NCBI GenBank assembly: GCA_030620045.1
Contig: JAUXAD010000007.1
Location: 1 to 32,253, forward strand
Length of the DNA: 32,253 nucleotides
Direction: 5' to 3'
Origin: an archaeon
GTDB taxonomy: Archaea; Nanobdellota; Nanobdellia; Pacearchaeales; GW2011-AR1
In this document: piece after piece, positions 15,573 to 21,954 of the stretch
Layout: every line of letters starts with the position of its first letter
Numbering within the stretch: position 1 is the stretch's first letter
Notes under the pieces: generated by a model
Told to the model about the DNA's origin: nothing
The model's input: the letters and a program-made list of their open reading frames with translations, nothing else
Database searches by the model: none
Position numbers and translations under genes: made by a program

Positions 15573-15613
15573 TGTTAACACACCTTAGAAATTTGTTAAC
15601 ATAGATTTATAAA
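15573..15613 (+). promoter_or_regulatory. Promoter with two TTTGTTAACA boxes before capsid-like genes
   Basis: Two copies of TTTGTTAACA (palindromic core TGTTAACA at 15573-15580 and 15594-15601) spaced 21 nt, two helical turns, followed 4 nt later by TTTATAAA (15606-15613). A GGGAGGT lies at 15639-15645, 22 nt before the ATG at 15668, rather far for a Shine-Dalgarno. The same motif precedes 16654 and 25562. Probable binding sites of an element-encoded regulator. Confidence 0.55.
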
Positions 15614-15667
15614 AGAAAACCACTTTTAGAAAACATAAGGGAGGTAATATTAATTTAGATAATTTAA

Positions 15668-15976
15668 ATGGGTGCTGGAAAATCTTTAAAATCTGCTGAA
15701 ACAGTATTCTTAGCCTTACTTACAATAGGTTTAATGGGGCTTTTGTTCCTCATTATTTATGGAAACTTATCCACTAATTTGGGCTTCGCTGCTGATACAG
15801 CGGGTTACAACAACACAGAAGCAGTCATTGGTAATCTGACAGCTGGAGCGACTCAATTCTTCACTTTCTCTAGTGTGTGGTTTATCCTTACAGCAATAAC
15901 TATTTTAATAGGTATTGTTCTTGGTGTTATCGGACTGGTAAGGAAAGCAAGTGGGAGTGGCGGCTTCACAGATTAA
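15668..15976 (+). CDS. Two-helix membrane protein, candidate major capsid protein (102 aa)
   Basis: Two hydrophobic helices (12-31 and 70-91) separated by a short polar loop with N-x-T sites, basic residues at both ends. This is the architecture of spindle-shaped-virus capsid proteins (VP1/VP3 type), which form membrane-like shells from helical hairpins. A larger paralogue follows at once, as paired capsid paralogues do in fuselloviruses, and a dedicated promoter precedes it. The N-terminal KS-AETVFLALLTIG also recalls archaeal type IV pilin signals, but the second helix argues against a simple pilin. Assignment is by architecture only. Confidence 0.5.
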   Translation: MGAGKSLKSAETVFLALLTIGLMGLLFLIIYGNLSTNLGFAADTAGYNNTEAVIGNLTAGATQFFTFSSVWFILTAITILIGIVLGVIGLVRKASGSGGFTD

Positions 15977-15985
15977 TAAGTTAAA

Positions 15986-16570
15986 ATGGGGGCTGAAAAA
16001 TCTTTAAAAGGAGCAGAAACAATATTTCTAGCTTTACTTATCATAGGTTTAATGGGTCTTTTATTCCTAATAATTTATGGTAACTTGTCTGGGAATCTTG
16101 GTTTCTCAAGAGATACAGCTTCATATCTTAATGAGTCAGGGGGATATTCTATCAATGATACGACATATACCTTGGCTAATGGGGCTTCTACTCCAGGATT
16201 TGTTAGTTTAAGTGTTAGTGCTGTATATAATTCTACTGATTGGGCTATAATTGGTGCTGCAAATTATACTGTTGATGCAACAGCAGGAACAATTACAGGA
16301 ACAGCATGGGGTGTAAGAACATATAATTACACTAATGTCAGCGTTTCTTATGCAGTTACATATAAGGCAACTTCGGAGAGAAATACAGATGCAGTTATTG
16401 GTAATCTGACAACTGGTGCAACCCAATTCTTTAGCTTCTCTAATGTATGGTTCATCCTTACAGCAATAACTATTTTAATAGGTATTGTTCTTGGTGTTAT
16501 AGGACTGGTAAGGAAAGCAGGAACTAGCGGAATGGGTGCTGGAAAGAGCAAATCCCAATTTGTGAGTTAA
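15986..16570 (+). CDS. Paralogue of the capsid-like protein with inserted beta domain (194 aa)
   Basis: Residues 1-47 and 134-178 match the 102-aa protein closely (AET-FLALL-IGLMGLLFLIIYGNL; VWFILTAITILIGIVLG). Between the two helices about 85 residues are inserted (48-133), with a strand-rich pattern including NYTVDATAGTITG and NYTNVSVSYAVTY, which resembles small beta-sandwich domains, and many N-x-S/T sites. The insertion would sit on the outside of the particle like a decoration. It ends with a second GMGAGKS motif near 182, echoing its own start. Ten nt after the upstream gene; T-rich terminator follows. Confidence 0.6.
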   Translation: MGAEKSLKGAETIFLALLIIGLMGLLFLIIYGNLSGNLGFSRDTASYLNESGGYSINDTTYTLANGASTPGFVSLSVSAVYNSTDWAIIGAANYTVDATAGTITGTAWGVRTYNYTNVSVSYAVTYKATSERNTDAVIGNLTTGATQFFSFSNVWFILTAITILIGIVLGVIGLVRKAGTSGMGAGKSKSQFVS

Positions 16571-16606
16571 CTTTATTTTTCTTTTTCTTTTTCTTTTTTT
16601 TCTTTT
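16571..16606 (+). terminator. Pyrimidine-rich terminator
   Basis: A run of T with interspersed C directly after the stop of the larger capsid-like gene, including T8. U-rich tracts terminate archaeal transcription, so this probably closes the 15668-16570 transcript. Confidence 0.6.
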
Positions 16607-16632
16607 TGTTAACATATGGATATATTTATAAA
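16607..16632 (+). promoter_or_regulatory. TGTTAACA plus TATA box before 16654
   Basis: TTTTTGTTAACA (core 16607-16614) and TTTATAAA (16625-16632), the TATA centre 25 nt before the ATG at 16654, so transcription should start at the ATG (leaderless). Same pairing of motif and TATA as at 15594 and 25573. Confidence 0.6.
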
Positions 16633-16653
16633 TAACAAAATATTAATTATGTA

Positions 16654-17352
16654 ATGGGGATTGGAGAGGTATTATCAAAAGCAGGGATAAAACTGCCAGA
16701 AAGCATGTCTGGTAGTGGTCTAGGTAATGCTGTTTCAGCCATTATATTCTTCATAGTTCTTGCTTGTCTTGTTGGGGGAGTTGTTTATTATATTTCTAGC
16801 AGAAAGCAATACAGTAAAAAAATTCACATGTTTGAAGAGATTGCTGGAAGGGCTGTTCCTGTAGGTTTAGATACTGCAAAAGAAATCATTCTCCCAAACA
16901 CTTCTATTAGGGCGATATATCTTAGAAAAAGAAAAGTTTTTCTCCCAAGACCATCAATTCAAACAGGGAAAGGACATTACTGGTATTTTATAAGAAAAGA
17001 TGGCGAATGGAATAATATCGGATTGGAAAATTTAAATAAGAAATTAGATCAGTTGAAAATCCATTACGATCATACAGACATGAGAATGGCAAATGCCTCA
17101 TTAAAAAAACTTATTGAAAAGAATTATAAAAAGCTTAACTGGCTAAAAGAGTATGCTCCTTATATTGCTATTGGAATTTTAATTTTTATCCTGGCAATAA
17201 GTGCTTTCCTTATATTAAATCAGGCAAATAAAAATCTATCTGGATTAAATGCTGGAGTAGAACAAAATACAAAAGTACTTGAAGCATTGGAAAATATTTT
17301 AGTAAGCATGGATAATATATGTACTAGTAGCGGAATAAGGAGTGCTGGATAA
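16654..17352 (+). CDS. Bitopic membrane protein with central domain (232 aa)
   Basis: Helix near 25-49, a basic central domain (50-170; KIHMFEEIAGRAVPVGLDTAKEI, LRKRKVFLPRP, YWYFIRKDGEW), a second helix (172-193), then a coiled tail. The first helix region SGSGLGNAVSAIIFF and the leaderless promoter place it with the structural genes. The central domain may face the cytosol or virion interior. No family recognised. The stop overlaps the next ATG (TAATG). Confidence 0.7.
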   Translation: MGIGEVLSKAGIKLPESMSGSGLGNAVSAIIFFIVLACLVGGVVYYISSRKQYSKKIHMFEEIAGRAVPVGLDTAKEIILPNTSIRAIYLRKRKVFLPRPSIQTGKGHYWYFIRKDGEWNNIGLENLNKKLDQLKIHYDHTDMRMANASLKKLIEKNYKKLNWLKEYAPYIAIGILIFILAISAFLILNQANKNLSGLNAGVEQNTKVLEALENILVSMDNICTSSGIRSAG

Positions 17353-17702
17353 TGTCAGGAGCATTAATAGCAGTAGGAATCTTTTTTAGTATCATTATAG
17401 GGATTATCTTTGGTTTGTTTCTAATTTTGCTGCAAAAACGCCGCCAGGCAAAAAATGCCATTGGAAAGATCAAAGAACAGAAAATGAAATATAAGATAGG
17501 GGGAAAAGAACATGATCTTGTTGGGAAAATTGACAAGGAGTTAAAAAAGGCTTCTCTTCCTGCTCCTGTCAAAAAACTAGATAAAGAAAAACCTATTAAA
17601 AAACTCAAGAAGAAAGAACCTAAGATTAAAAAGAAAATCAAGAAAAGGAAGTATCTATCCACTCTTAAAGCTTATCAAAAGAAAAAGGGGAAGAAAAAAT
17701 AA
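17352..17702 (+). CDS. Single-pass protein with Lys-rich tail (116 aa)
   Basis: One N-terminal membrane helix (4-27) and a long, very basic tail (KKLDKEKPIKKLKKKEPKIK and onwards). The layout suggests membrane anchoring with the basic part bound to DNA or RNA inside, for example linking genome to envelope. Overlaps the upstream gene by one base and abuts the next. Confidence 0.65.
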   Translation: MSGALIAVGIFFSIIIGIIFGLFLILLQKRRQAKNAIGKIKEQKMKYKIGGKEHDLVGKIDKELKKASLPAPVKKLDKEKPIKKLKKKEPKIKKKIKKRKYLSTLKAYQKKKGKKK

Positions 17703-17703
17703 A

Positions 17704-17904
17704 ATGGATAAGAGATTAATTAAGAATATTTATTTTTGTCTTGTTCTTCCTGCATTTATTGGGTCTCTTTCTGGCTTAGGGTTGTTTATATTGGTATTTA
17801 ATACTTGGATTCTTGGACTTCCTTTATTAATATTTTCTAGTTGCATGTTAAGTTTTTTTGTTGGTCTCGTAATTAAATCTGTTTATAAATGGGAAAACAA
17901 ATGA
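17704..17904 (+). CDS. Small two-helix membrane protein (66 aa)
   Basis: Two hydrophobic helices (10-32 and 36-58) with charged ends. Starts 1 nt after the upstream stop and overlaps the next ATG by 4 nt. Function unknown. Confidence 0.6.
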   Translation: MDKRLIKNIYFCLVLPAFIGSLSGLGLFILVFNTWILGLPLLIFSSCMLSFFVGLVIKSVYKWENK

Positions 17905-18173
17905 ACGAGAAAGATTATAACGAAATTAAAAAAGAACTTTTAGAAGACACAACTCTTACCGAGCAAGAAAAAAAGTTAATAGATCTTGACCCAAGAATTA
18001 AGAAAATAATAATTCTCATAGAAAAAAAGATTTTATCAAAAATTAAAAAAGTGATTAAAAAAGACGAGAAATACCAAAAGTCAAAATTAACAGGAAATTT
18101 TGAAAAAGATAAACCTTTTAAATGGAGATTAGAGGGATATAAATATCTTAAACAAGAACTTGGGATAAAATGA
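17901..18173 (+). CDS. Charged helical protein (90 aa)
   Basis: Start at the ATGA overlap (MNEKDYNEIKKELLED). Rich in Lys and Glu, predicted all-helical, no membrane segment. Overlaps the next gene by 4 nt. Not recognised. Confidence 0.6.
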   Translation: MNEKDYNEIKKELLEDTTLTEQEKKLIDLDPRIKKIIILIEKKILSKIKKVIKKDEKYQKSKLTGNFEKDKPFKWRLEGYKYLKQELGIK

Positions 18174-18289
18174 GCAAAGAAAAATTTGATAACATCTGGA
18201 AACCACTTTTTATAGGTTTTATGAGGATGATGACTTTAAATTTTAATCTTTGGTGTAAGCCAACAGATATGGGGTGGAAGAAAAGATAA
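18170..18289 (+). CDS. Mini-protein (39 aa)
   Basis: A 39-aa frame (MSKEKFDNIWKPLFIGFMRMM) overlapping the upstream stop by 4 nt and ending 1 nt before the next ATG. Amphipathic, aromatic-rich. Coupling supports it as a gene; role unknown. Confidence 0.45.
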   Translation: MSKEKFDNIWKPLFIGFMRMMTLNFNLWCKPTDMGWKKR

Positions 18290-18290
18290 G

Positions 18291-18473
18291 ATGGACATTA
18301 AGTTTTTAAGGGTGTATAATGAACCAGGAGATTATTGGGCTTGGTCTATTTTTAAGAGATATGATTTTGAAATTGGGTATGATACAGAAAAGAACTTTGA
18401 ACGCTATGCTAAAGAATTAAGATTAAACATAAAATATCAATTCAATCATAATCATGTTCAGAGAACAAAATGA
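18291..18473 (+). CDS. Small hypothetical protein (60 aa)
   Basis: Soluble 60-aa protein (FLRVYNEPGDYWAWSIFKRYDFEIGYDTEKNFERYAKEL looks like strand-strand-helix). Overlaps the next ATG by 4 nt. No family recognised. Confidence 0.55.
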   Translation: MDIKFLRVYNEPGDYWAWSIFKRYDFEIGYDTEKNFERYAKELRLNIKYQFNHNHVQRTK

Positions 18474-18724
18474 AAATTAGCAAAGAAAGACTTATAATTT
18501 ATATTCTCTGTTTCTTACTTTTAACTGTAGGATTCTTAATAACATTAGGATTCAAAGAAGCTAAACAATGTATGGGAAATCCTTTTACTTATGGGGCAGA
18601 TAAAATAGAAACAAAAGAAACAGGAGATCTTCATTGTATTTGTTCTTTCTCAAGTCCAGATTATGCTCCTTTTCGTTTCAATAAAGAAGAAGTTAAAACA
18701 ATGAGTGATTTGCTTTTAGATTGA
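18470..18724 (+). CDS. Membrane-anchored small protein (84 aa)
   Basis: N-terminal hydrophobic helix (8-28) followed by an exported domain with three Cys (QCMGNP, HCICSF) that could form disulfides. Last gene of the rightward block; the region after it is convergent with the leftward mini-gene operon. Confidence 0.6.
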   Translation: MKISKERLIIYILCFLLLTVGFLITLGFKEAKQCMGNPFTYGADKIETKETGDLHCICSFSSPDYAPFRFNKEEVKTMSDLLLD

Positions 18725-18777
18725 GTTGAACATTACATTAACTTTAAAGAAAAAATTGATTGTAGGGCTTCTAAGGG

Positions 18778-18891
18778 CTATTTTTTAAAGGATTTTTTGT
18801 AATTTAAGTATTCACCTACAAACAAGATTAAAAACCCAACTATAACTAATACTAATCCTTCTTTCCATGTTGAAGCTAATTCAAATATCAT
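18778..18891 (-). CDS. Mini membrane protein (37 aa)
   Basis: Last gene of the leftward operon; start overlaps the preceding stop by 4 nt. One hydrophobic helix (GLVLVIVGFLILFVGEYL, about 12-29) and a basic end (NYKKSFKK). Function unknown. Confidence 0.5.
   Translation of the reverse strand: MIFELASTWKEGLVLVIVGFLILFVGEYLNYKKSFKK
18781..18798 (+). terminator. T-run terminator of the rightward block
   Basis: Two T6 runs (18781-18786, 18793-18798) about 55 nt after the last + gene, at the junction with the convergent - operon. They lie inside the end of the last - strand mini-gene. Confidence 0.45.
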
Positions 18892-19082
18892 TTTATCCCA
18901 AGATCCTTTTTCTTTACCTTATTTAATGATAGAATAAATGTTTGTCCAGACAGAAACCCTGAAACAATACAAAGCATACACAAGAAACTATAATTATTTT
19001 CTATGCCATATATAAAAAATGCCATAGAACACCATAAAGCAAGAATAGATACGACACAAATAATAATATTCTTGGCTTTCAT
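18888..19082 (-). CDS. Small two-helix membrane protein (64 aa)
   Basis: Helices near 4-26 and 32-53 with a short loop, several Cys (CVVS, WCSM, CMLC), basic end. ATGA coupling on both sides. Function unknown. Confidence 0.6.
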   Translation of the reverse strand: MKAKNIIICVVSILALWCSMAFFIYGIENNYSFLCMLCIVSGFLSGQTFILSLNKVKKKDLGIK

Positions 19083-19330
19083 ATCCCTGCCTCGTTGTAT
19101 AATTTAATTGCATTTTCTAAATCAACCATCTTCTTACTCAAAGGTATTAATTGATAAGTGAGCCATCTTTGTTGTCTTCCTTTCATCTTTCTCAAAAACT
19201 CCAAAAATCTCTGGCAGGTTGCTTTGTGTGTTTTACAAATACCAAATATAGCGGTATTCATTGGAGTCATCTTTTGAAAACTGATTTTTCTCTCAATATT
19301 CTCTTGTGCAATTTGGGTTTCTGTTTTCAT
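19079..19330 (-). CDS. Small soluble helical protein (83 aa)
   Basis: No membrane segment. The start MKTETQIAQENIERK resembles the start of the next gene upstream in the operon (TQIAKEYFNRR), hinting at a shared origin. Basic helix KTHKATCQRFLEFLRKMKGRQQRW in the middle. ATGA overlaps on both sides. Confidence 0.6.
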   Translation of the reverse strand: MKTETQIAQENIERKISFQKMTPMNTAIFGICKTHKATCQRFLEFLRKMKGRQQRWLTYQLIPLSKKMVDLENAIKLYNEAGI

Positions 19331-19491
19331 TTATCCTCCATAAGAAAAGCTGAAAATAATATTAATATAAAACCAACAATATTCCAAACTGCCTTTATTG
19401 ATGATACAAAAAGAACTATTCCAATTAAAAAAATAAACCTTCTATTAAAATACTCTTTTGCGATTTGTGTTTTCTGTTTCTCCATTTTCAT
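19327..19491 (-). CDS. Mini membrane protein (54 aa)
   Basis: 54 aa: basic N-terminus (KMEKQKTQIAKEYFNRR) and two short hydrophobic stretches (FIFLIGIVLFV, VWNIVGFILILFSAFL). Coupled by ATGA overlaps to both neighbours, which is the main support for this very small gene. Confidence 0.55.
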   Translation of the reverse strand: MKMEKQKTQIAKEYFNRRFIFLIGIVLFVSSIKAVWNIVGFILILFSAFLMEDK

Positions 19492-19766
19492 TCAAGCACC
19501 TCGCAGTTTTTAGGCACTTCTTTATTAAAATATAATTCTGTATTCCAACACACCTGAATCTTGTCAAAATAATAACAACATACTCTTTGCATTTTATCAA
19601 TTTCAGGAACTTTCTCTTGTTGGATTTGTTGTTTTAATTCAACTATCTGATTTTGAAAAGCAATCACTATAATACCAACAACCATAAAAAAGATAAAAAA
19701 CCCAATAGCTAGGATTCTCCAAAATAATCTTTCTTTTTCAAGTTCTTTATATGTTTTTCTTTTCAT
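19488..19766 (-). CDS. Single-pass membrane protein (92 aa)
   Basis: Start MKRKTYKELEKERLFW, one helix (15-36), then a polar exported part with CCYYFDKIQVC, which could form disulfides. The KxxKELEKE start is shared with the 118-aa neighbour, suggesting paralogy. Confidence 0.6.
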   Translation of the reverse strand: MKRKTYKELEKERLFWRILAIGFFIFFMVVGIIVIAFQNQIVELKQQIQQEKVPEIDKMQRVCCYYFDKIQVCWNTELYFNKEVPKNCEVLE

Positions 19767-20119
19767 TTACAATACCTCCAATCTGCTGTTAAATTAGAAG
19801 GACTTGGTTCACTCCAATCAATACAAGTTCTAGCAACCCTTCCATACCCTTCACAAACATAATATACTGTATTAAAATCTGTAAAACCCAAAATTCCTTT
19901 TCCTGTATATCCTTCTCTAACACAATTAGGCAACTCTTCAATATTATATTTCTCACAATGTTGAGTCATAGGCGGATTTGACTCACAATTAACTTTAACA
20001 AAATTATTATAAAAATAAAAAATAAGAAACCACGAACCAAATACTAATAAGAATACCAATATCAGAACTCCTATCGGAGATCTTTTTTTCTCTTTTTCAA
20101 GTTCTTTTCGTGTTTTCAT
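19763..20119 (-). CDS. Single-pass membrane protein with Cys-rich ectodomain (118 aa)
   Basis: Start MKTRKELEKEKKR, one helix (15-36), then about 80 exported residues with six Cys (NCESNP, HCEKYN, NCVREG, VCEGYG, CIDWSE, YCK), likely three disulfides. Largest protein of the mini-gene operon and a candidate surface protein. Confidence 0.65.
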   Translation of the reverse strand: MKTRKELEKEKKRSPIGVLILVFLLVFGSWFLIFYFYNNFVKVNCESNPPMTQHCEKYNIEELPNCVREGYTGKGILGFTDFNTVYYVCEGYGRVARTCIDWSEPSPSNLTADWRYCK

Positions 20120-20364
20120 TCTCTAATTAAAAAAAACTCTCTTACCCCCTTTTCATTACTCCATTCCCAATCAATATCATATCTTTGATAATAACCATTT
20201 TCTTTTATTAGACAATCTCTAAAATCATACTTTCCACCAACATCTTCACAAAGTAATTCCATTTGTTTAGCAATTTTATCTTCATCAATAAGACACCACA
20301 CAATTAATACAACAAATATCAATATAGCTGCTATAAGAAGAATAGCACCCCAATGAATCTTCAT
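20116..20364 (-). CDS. Single-pass membrane protein (82 aa)
   Basis: Start placed at the ATGA overlap (MKIHWGAILL) rather than four codons upstream. One helix (6-28), then a polar domain with three Cys (LLCEDVGGKYDFRDC). Function unknown. Confidence 0.6.
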   Translation of the reverse strand: MKIHWGAILLIAAILIFVVLIVWCLIDEDKIAKQMELLCEDVGGKYDFRDCLIKENGYYQRYDIDWEWSNEKGVREFFLIRE

Positions 20365-20600
20365 TCTATCACCCAAGAACTACAAGGCTCATCCAATTTA
20401 GGTAAAGGAAGATCAGGATTTAATTCTAAAATAATCTCTTGCTGAATTAAGGCAAATTCACAAAAATTTAACATTTGATCTCTATAATAATCTATTTGAG
20501 ATGATAAATGATATACAAATAATCCTAAAAATAATAGAATTACTATTGATATGAATATCCAAAAACCTTTTCTTTGTGTTAATTTTTTCTTTTCTCTCAT
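20361..20600 (-). CDS. Single-pass membrane protein (79 aa)
   Basis: Basic start (REKKKLTQRK), one helix (12-32), then a polar segment with two Cys (LNFCEF, EPCSSW). ATGA coupling on both sides. Confidence 0.6.
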   Translation of the reverse strand: MREKKKLTQRKGFWIFISIVILLFLGLFVYHLSSQIDYYRDQMLNFCEFALIQQEIILELNPDLPLPKLDEPCSSWVIE

Positions 20601-20734
20601 TTTAATATACTATGCAAAACAACTGCACCGATTCCTATAAGCCCCATTATTAAAAGTGCTATTGAATGTTCTATAATTTTCCTTCTTCTTTCTTTCATTT
20701 CTTGTATATGTTGATTAAGATTTTCTACTATCAT
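20597..20734 (-). CDS. Mini membrane protein (45 aa)
   Basis: A charged helix (VENLNQHIQEMKERRKIIEH) followed by one hydrophobic stretch (SIALLIMGLIGIGAVVL). ATGA overlaps on both sides support it. Confidence 0.55.
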   Translation of the reverse strand: MIVENLNQHIQEMKERRRKIIEHSIALLIMGLIGIGAVVLHSILK

Positions 20735-21000
20735 TTCCCTTTACTCCTTTTCTTAGGTTTTGGTTGTTCCTTAAAATATGCTTTTCCAACCATAAAAACA
20801 ATTGTATAAACAAGAATAATTATTACTATTAAGTATATAGAAGTTTGTGAAGCATCATGGATTTCTTGATTATATCCCACATCAATTATTAATAGACAAT
20901 TAACTCCAAGGATCAAAAAAATGAAGAATAGGGCAACTAACCAAACTAGTGGAAATTTATTTCCCATTCTCTCAAATTTTTTATATATTTGTGTTTTCAT
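20731..21000 (-). CDS. Two-helix membrane protein (89 aa)
   Basis: Helices near 19-40 and 53-73, basic N-terminus (TQIYKKFERMGNK) and a very basic end (KPKKRSKGK). Function unknown. Confidence 0.6.
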   Translation of the reverse strand: MKTQIYKKFERMGNKFPLVWLVALFFIFLILGVNCLLIIDVGYNQEIHDASQTSIYLIVIIILVYTIVFMVGKAYFKEQPKPKKRSKGK

Positions 21001-21281
21001 TTCTTCTTCCTCCTAACAGCACTTAAAATTTCTTCCTTTGCTTTCTGTATCTTTTCTTTATGAATCCCATATAATTTAAGAAGATATGCTAGACCAGCAA
21101 ATATTCCAAAGATTAGCAAGACCCACCCTATTACTTTAAATAAAACCATGTTTATTGGTGCAGCTACTAATGAGAATCCAACCACTAGAGGAATGAAAAT
21201 TGTCTTTAACCACATTTCTAATTCGTCTTGTTTCTTCTTTCTCTTAGCCATTTCTTCTTTTTCTTGTTTTTTGTCTGTCAT
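20997..21281 (-). CDS. Two-helix membrane protein (94 aa)
   Basis: Charged helical start (DKKQEKEEMAKRKKKQDE), hairpin of two helices (about 28-46 and 50-68), Lys-rich end (AVRRKKK). ATGA coupling on both sides. Confidence 0.6.
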   Translation of the reverse strand: MTDKKQEKEEMAKRKKKQDELEMWLKTIFIPLVVGFSLVAAPINMVLFKVIGWVLLIFGIFAGLAYLLKLYGIHKEKIQKAKEEILSAVRRKKK

Positions 21282-21403
21282 TTAAATACTCCCATTAGAT
21301 TTAATACTAGAAAAATGAAAAAAATTACCACGACACAAAGAGCAGCTACTGAAATAATATTCCGCCATTTTTCCAACCACCTGGCTGTTTCTGTCTCTAT
21401 CAT
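21278..21403 (-). CDS. Mini membrane protein (41 aa), paralogue of 21644
   Basis: One helix preceded by an amphipathic stretch (TARWLEKWRNIISVAAL) and ending LVLNLMGVFK. The sequence IISVAAL ... LVLNL-GVFK is shared with the 41-aa protein at 21644-21769, so one is a duplicate. Size and layout recall small pore-forming or accessory membrane peptides; function unknown. Confidence 0.55.
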   Translation of the reverse strand: MIETETARWLEKWRNIISVAALCVVVIFFIFLVLNLMGVFK

Positions 21404-21525
21404 TTTAAAAGTTTTATAACCTCAAATATTATTATAGGTGTCCAAAGTATTATTAAAAAAATAAGCATAGCAATCAAAATTGGAATAGACTGTCTATTTA
21501 TTCCCTTACCATATTCATCTTTCAT
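21400..21525 (-). CDS. Mini membrane protein (41 aa)
   Basis: Polar start (KDEYGKGINRQS), one helix (14-35), basic end (VIKLLK). ATGA overlaps on both sides. Confidence 0.5.
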   Translation of the reverse strand: MKDEYGKGINRQSIPILIAMLIFLIILWTPIIIFEVIKLLK

Positions 21526-21647
21526 TTCTCCCTCCAATCTCTAGATTTACATTTAGGACATTCTTTAATTTCTTCTGGTTTTTTCCTTGGAATCCAAGAA
21601 TAAGAACATTTTTTACACTTCAACTTTACTTCTTGTTTTTCTGTCAT
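21522..21647 (-). CDS. Mini zinc-ribbon protein (41 aa)
   Basis: Two CxxC knuckles (CKKC at 11-14, CPKC near 30-33) flanking SYSWIPRKKPEEIKE, a rubredoxin-like zinc ribbon, and the only zinc protein inside the membrane mini-gene operon. ATGA overlaps on both sides. Confidence 0.6.
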   Translation of the reverse strand: MTEKQEVKLKCKKCSYSWIPRKKPEEIKECPKCKSRDWREK

Positions 21648-21769
21648 TTAAATACTCCTATCAGATTTAATACTAGATAAGTGAAAATAATTGCCACGAA
21701 CCAAAGAGCAGCTACTGAAATAATATCGCTCCAATTTTTTAACCATTCCTTTATTCTTATCTTCATCAT
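21644..21769 (-). CDS. Mini membrane protein (41 aa), paralogue of 21278
   Basis: Start MMKIRIKEWLKNW, then DIISVAALWFVAIIFTYLVLNLIGVFK. Clearly related to 21278-21403. First well-supported gene of the mini-gene operon; a shorter frame lies 1 nt upstream. Confidence 0.55.
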   Translation of the reverse strand: MMKIRIKEWLKNWSDIISVAALWFVAIIFTYLVLNLIGVFK

Positions 21770-21770
21770 T

Positions 21771-21878
21771 TTAATTAAAAAAGAAAAGGGTGAAACCCAC
21801 CCTCTTAAAAGAATTTACTTTGGCAAGATCTATATAATGTCTTGCGAACAACCTCTGAAACCATTGTCTTATTTCCAT
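21771..21878 (-). CDS. Possible small leader protein (35 aa)
   Basis: A 35-aa frame (MEIRQWFQRLFARHY...) whose ATG lies about where a TATA box at 21901-21909 would start transcription, giving a leaderless gene; an upstream ATG at 21899 gives 42 aa. It ends 1 nt before the next ATG. Its 3' half overlaps a hairpin and T-run, so it could be a leader/attenuator rather than a gene. Confidence 0.35.
   Translation of the reverse strand: MEIRQWFQRLFARHYIDLAKVNSFKRVGFTLFFFN
21775..21803 (-). terminator. Hairpin plus T-run, possible attenuator
   Basis: AGGGTG (21787-21792) / CACCCT (21798-21803) forms a stem; read on the - strand it is followed by CTTTTCTTTTTT. It lies between the promoter and the mini-gene operon, so partial termination here would limit the operon, or it ends transcripts coming from the integrase gene. 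Confidence 0.4.
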
Positions 21879-21900
21879 ACTCATAATAGTAGTAATCATA

Positions 21901-21909
21901 GTATATAAA
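21901..21909 (-). promoter_or_regulatory. TATA box of the mini-gene operon
   Basis: Read on the - strand, TTTATATAC lies just after the integrase stop. A start about 25 nt on would fall near 21880. Confidence 0.45.
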
Positions 21910-21954
21910 CTTATCTGTTTCCCAATATTCTAAACTATCACTAATAAGTAGTTA

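Noticed and set aside
15668-16570. Archaeal type IV pilins
   Set aside because: The start resembles a pilin signal, but both proteins have a second strongly hydrophobic helix near the C-terminus and no pilus assembly genes are nearby. Kept only as an alternative.
21770-21803. tRNA 3' end or attachment core next to the integrase
   Set aside because: The GGGTTTCACCC stem superficially resembles a T-arm but lacks the conserved loop and an acceptor stem; it reads better as a terminator hairpin. No tRNA or rRNA gene was recognised anywhere in the window.
21228-21908. Two + strand frames (21228-21419, 21681-21908) with similar sequence TTQRAATEI and NQRAATEI
   Set aside because: Their similarity comes from the duplicated mini-genes on the - strand; the - strand frames fit the ATGA chain.
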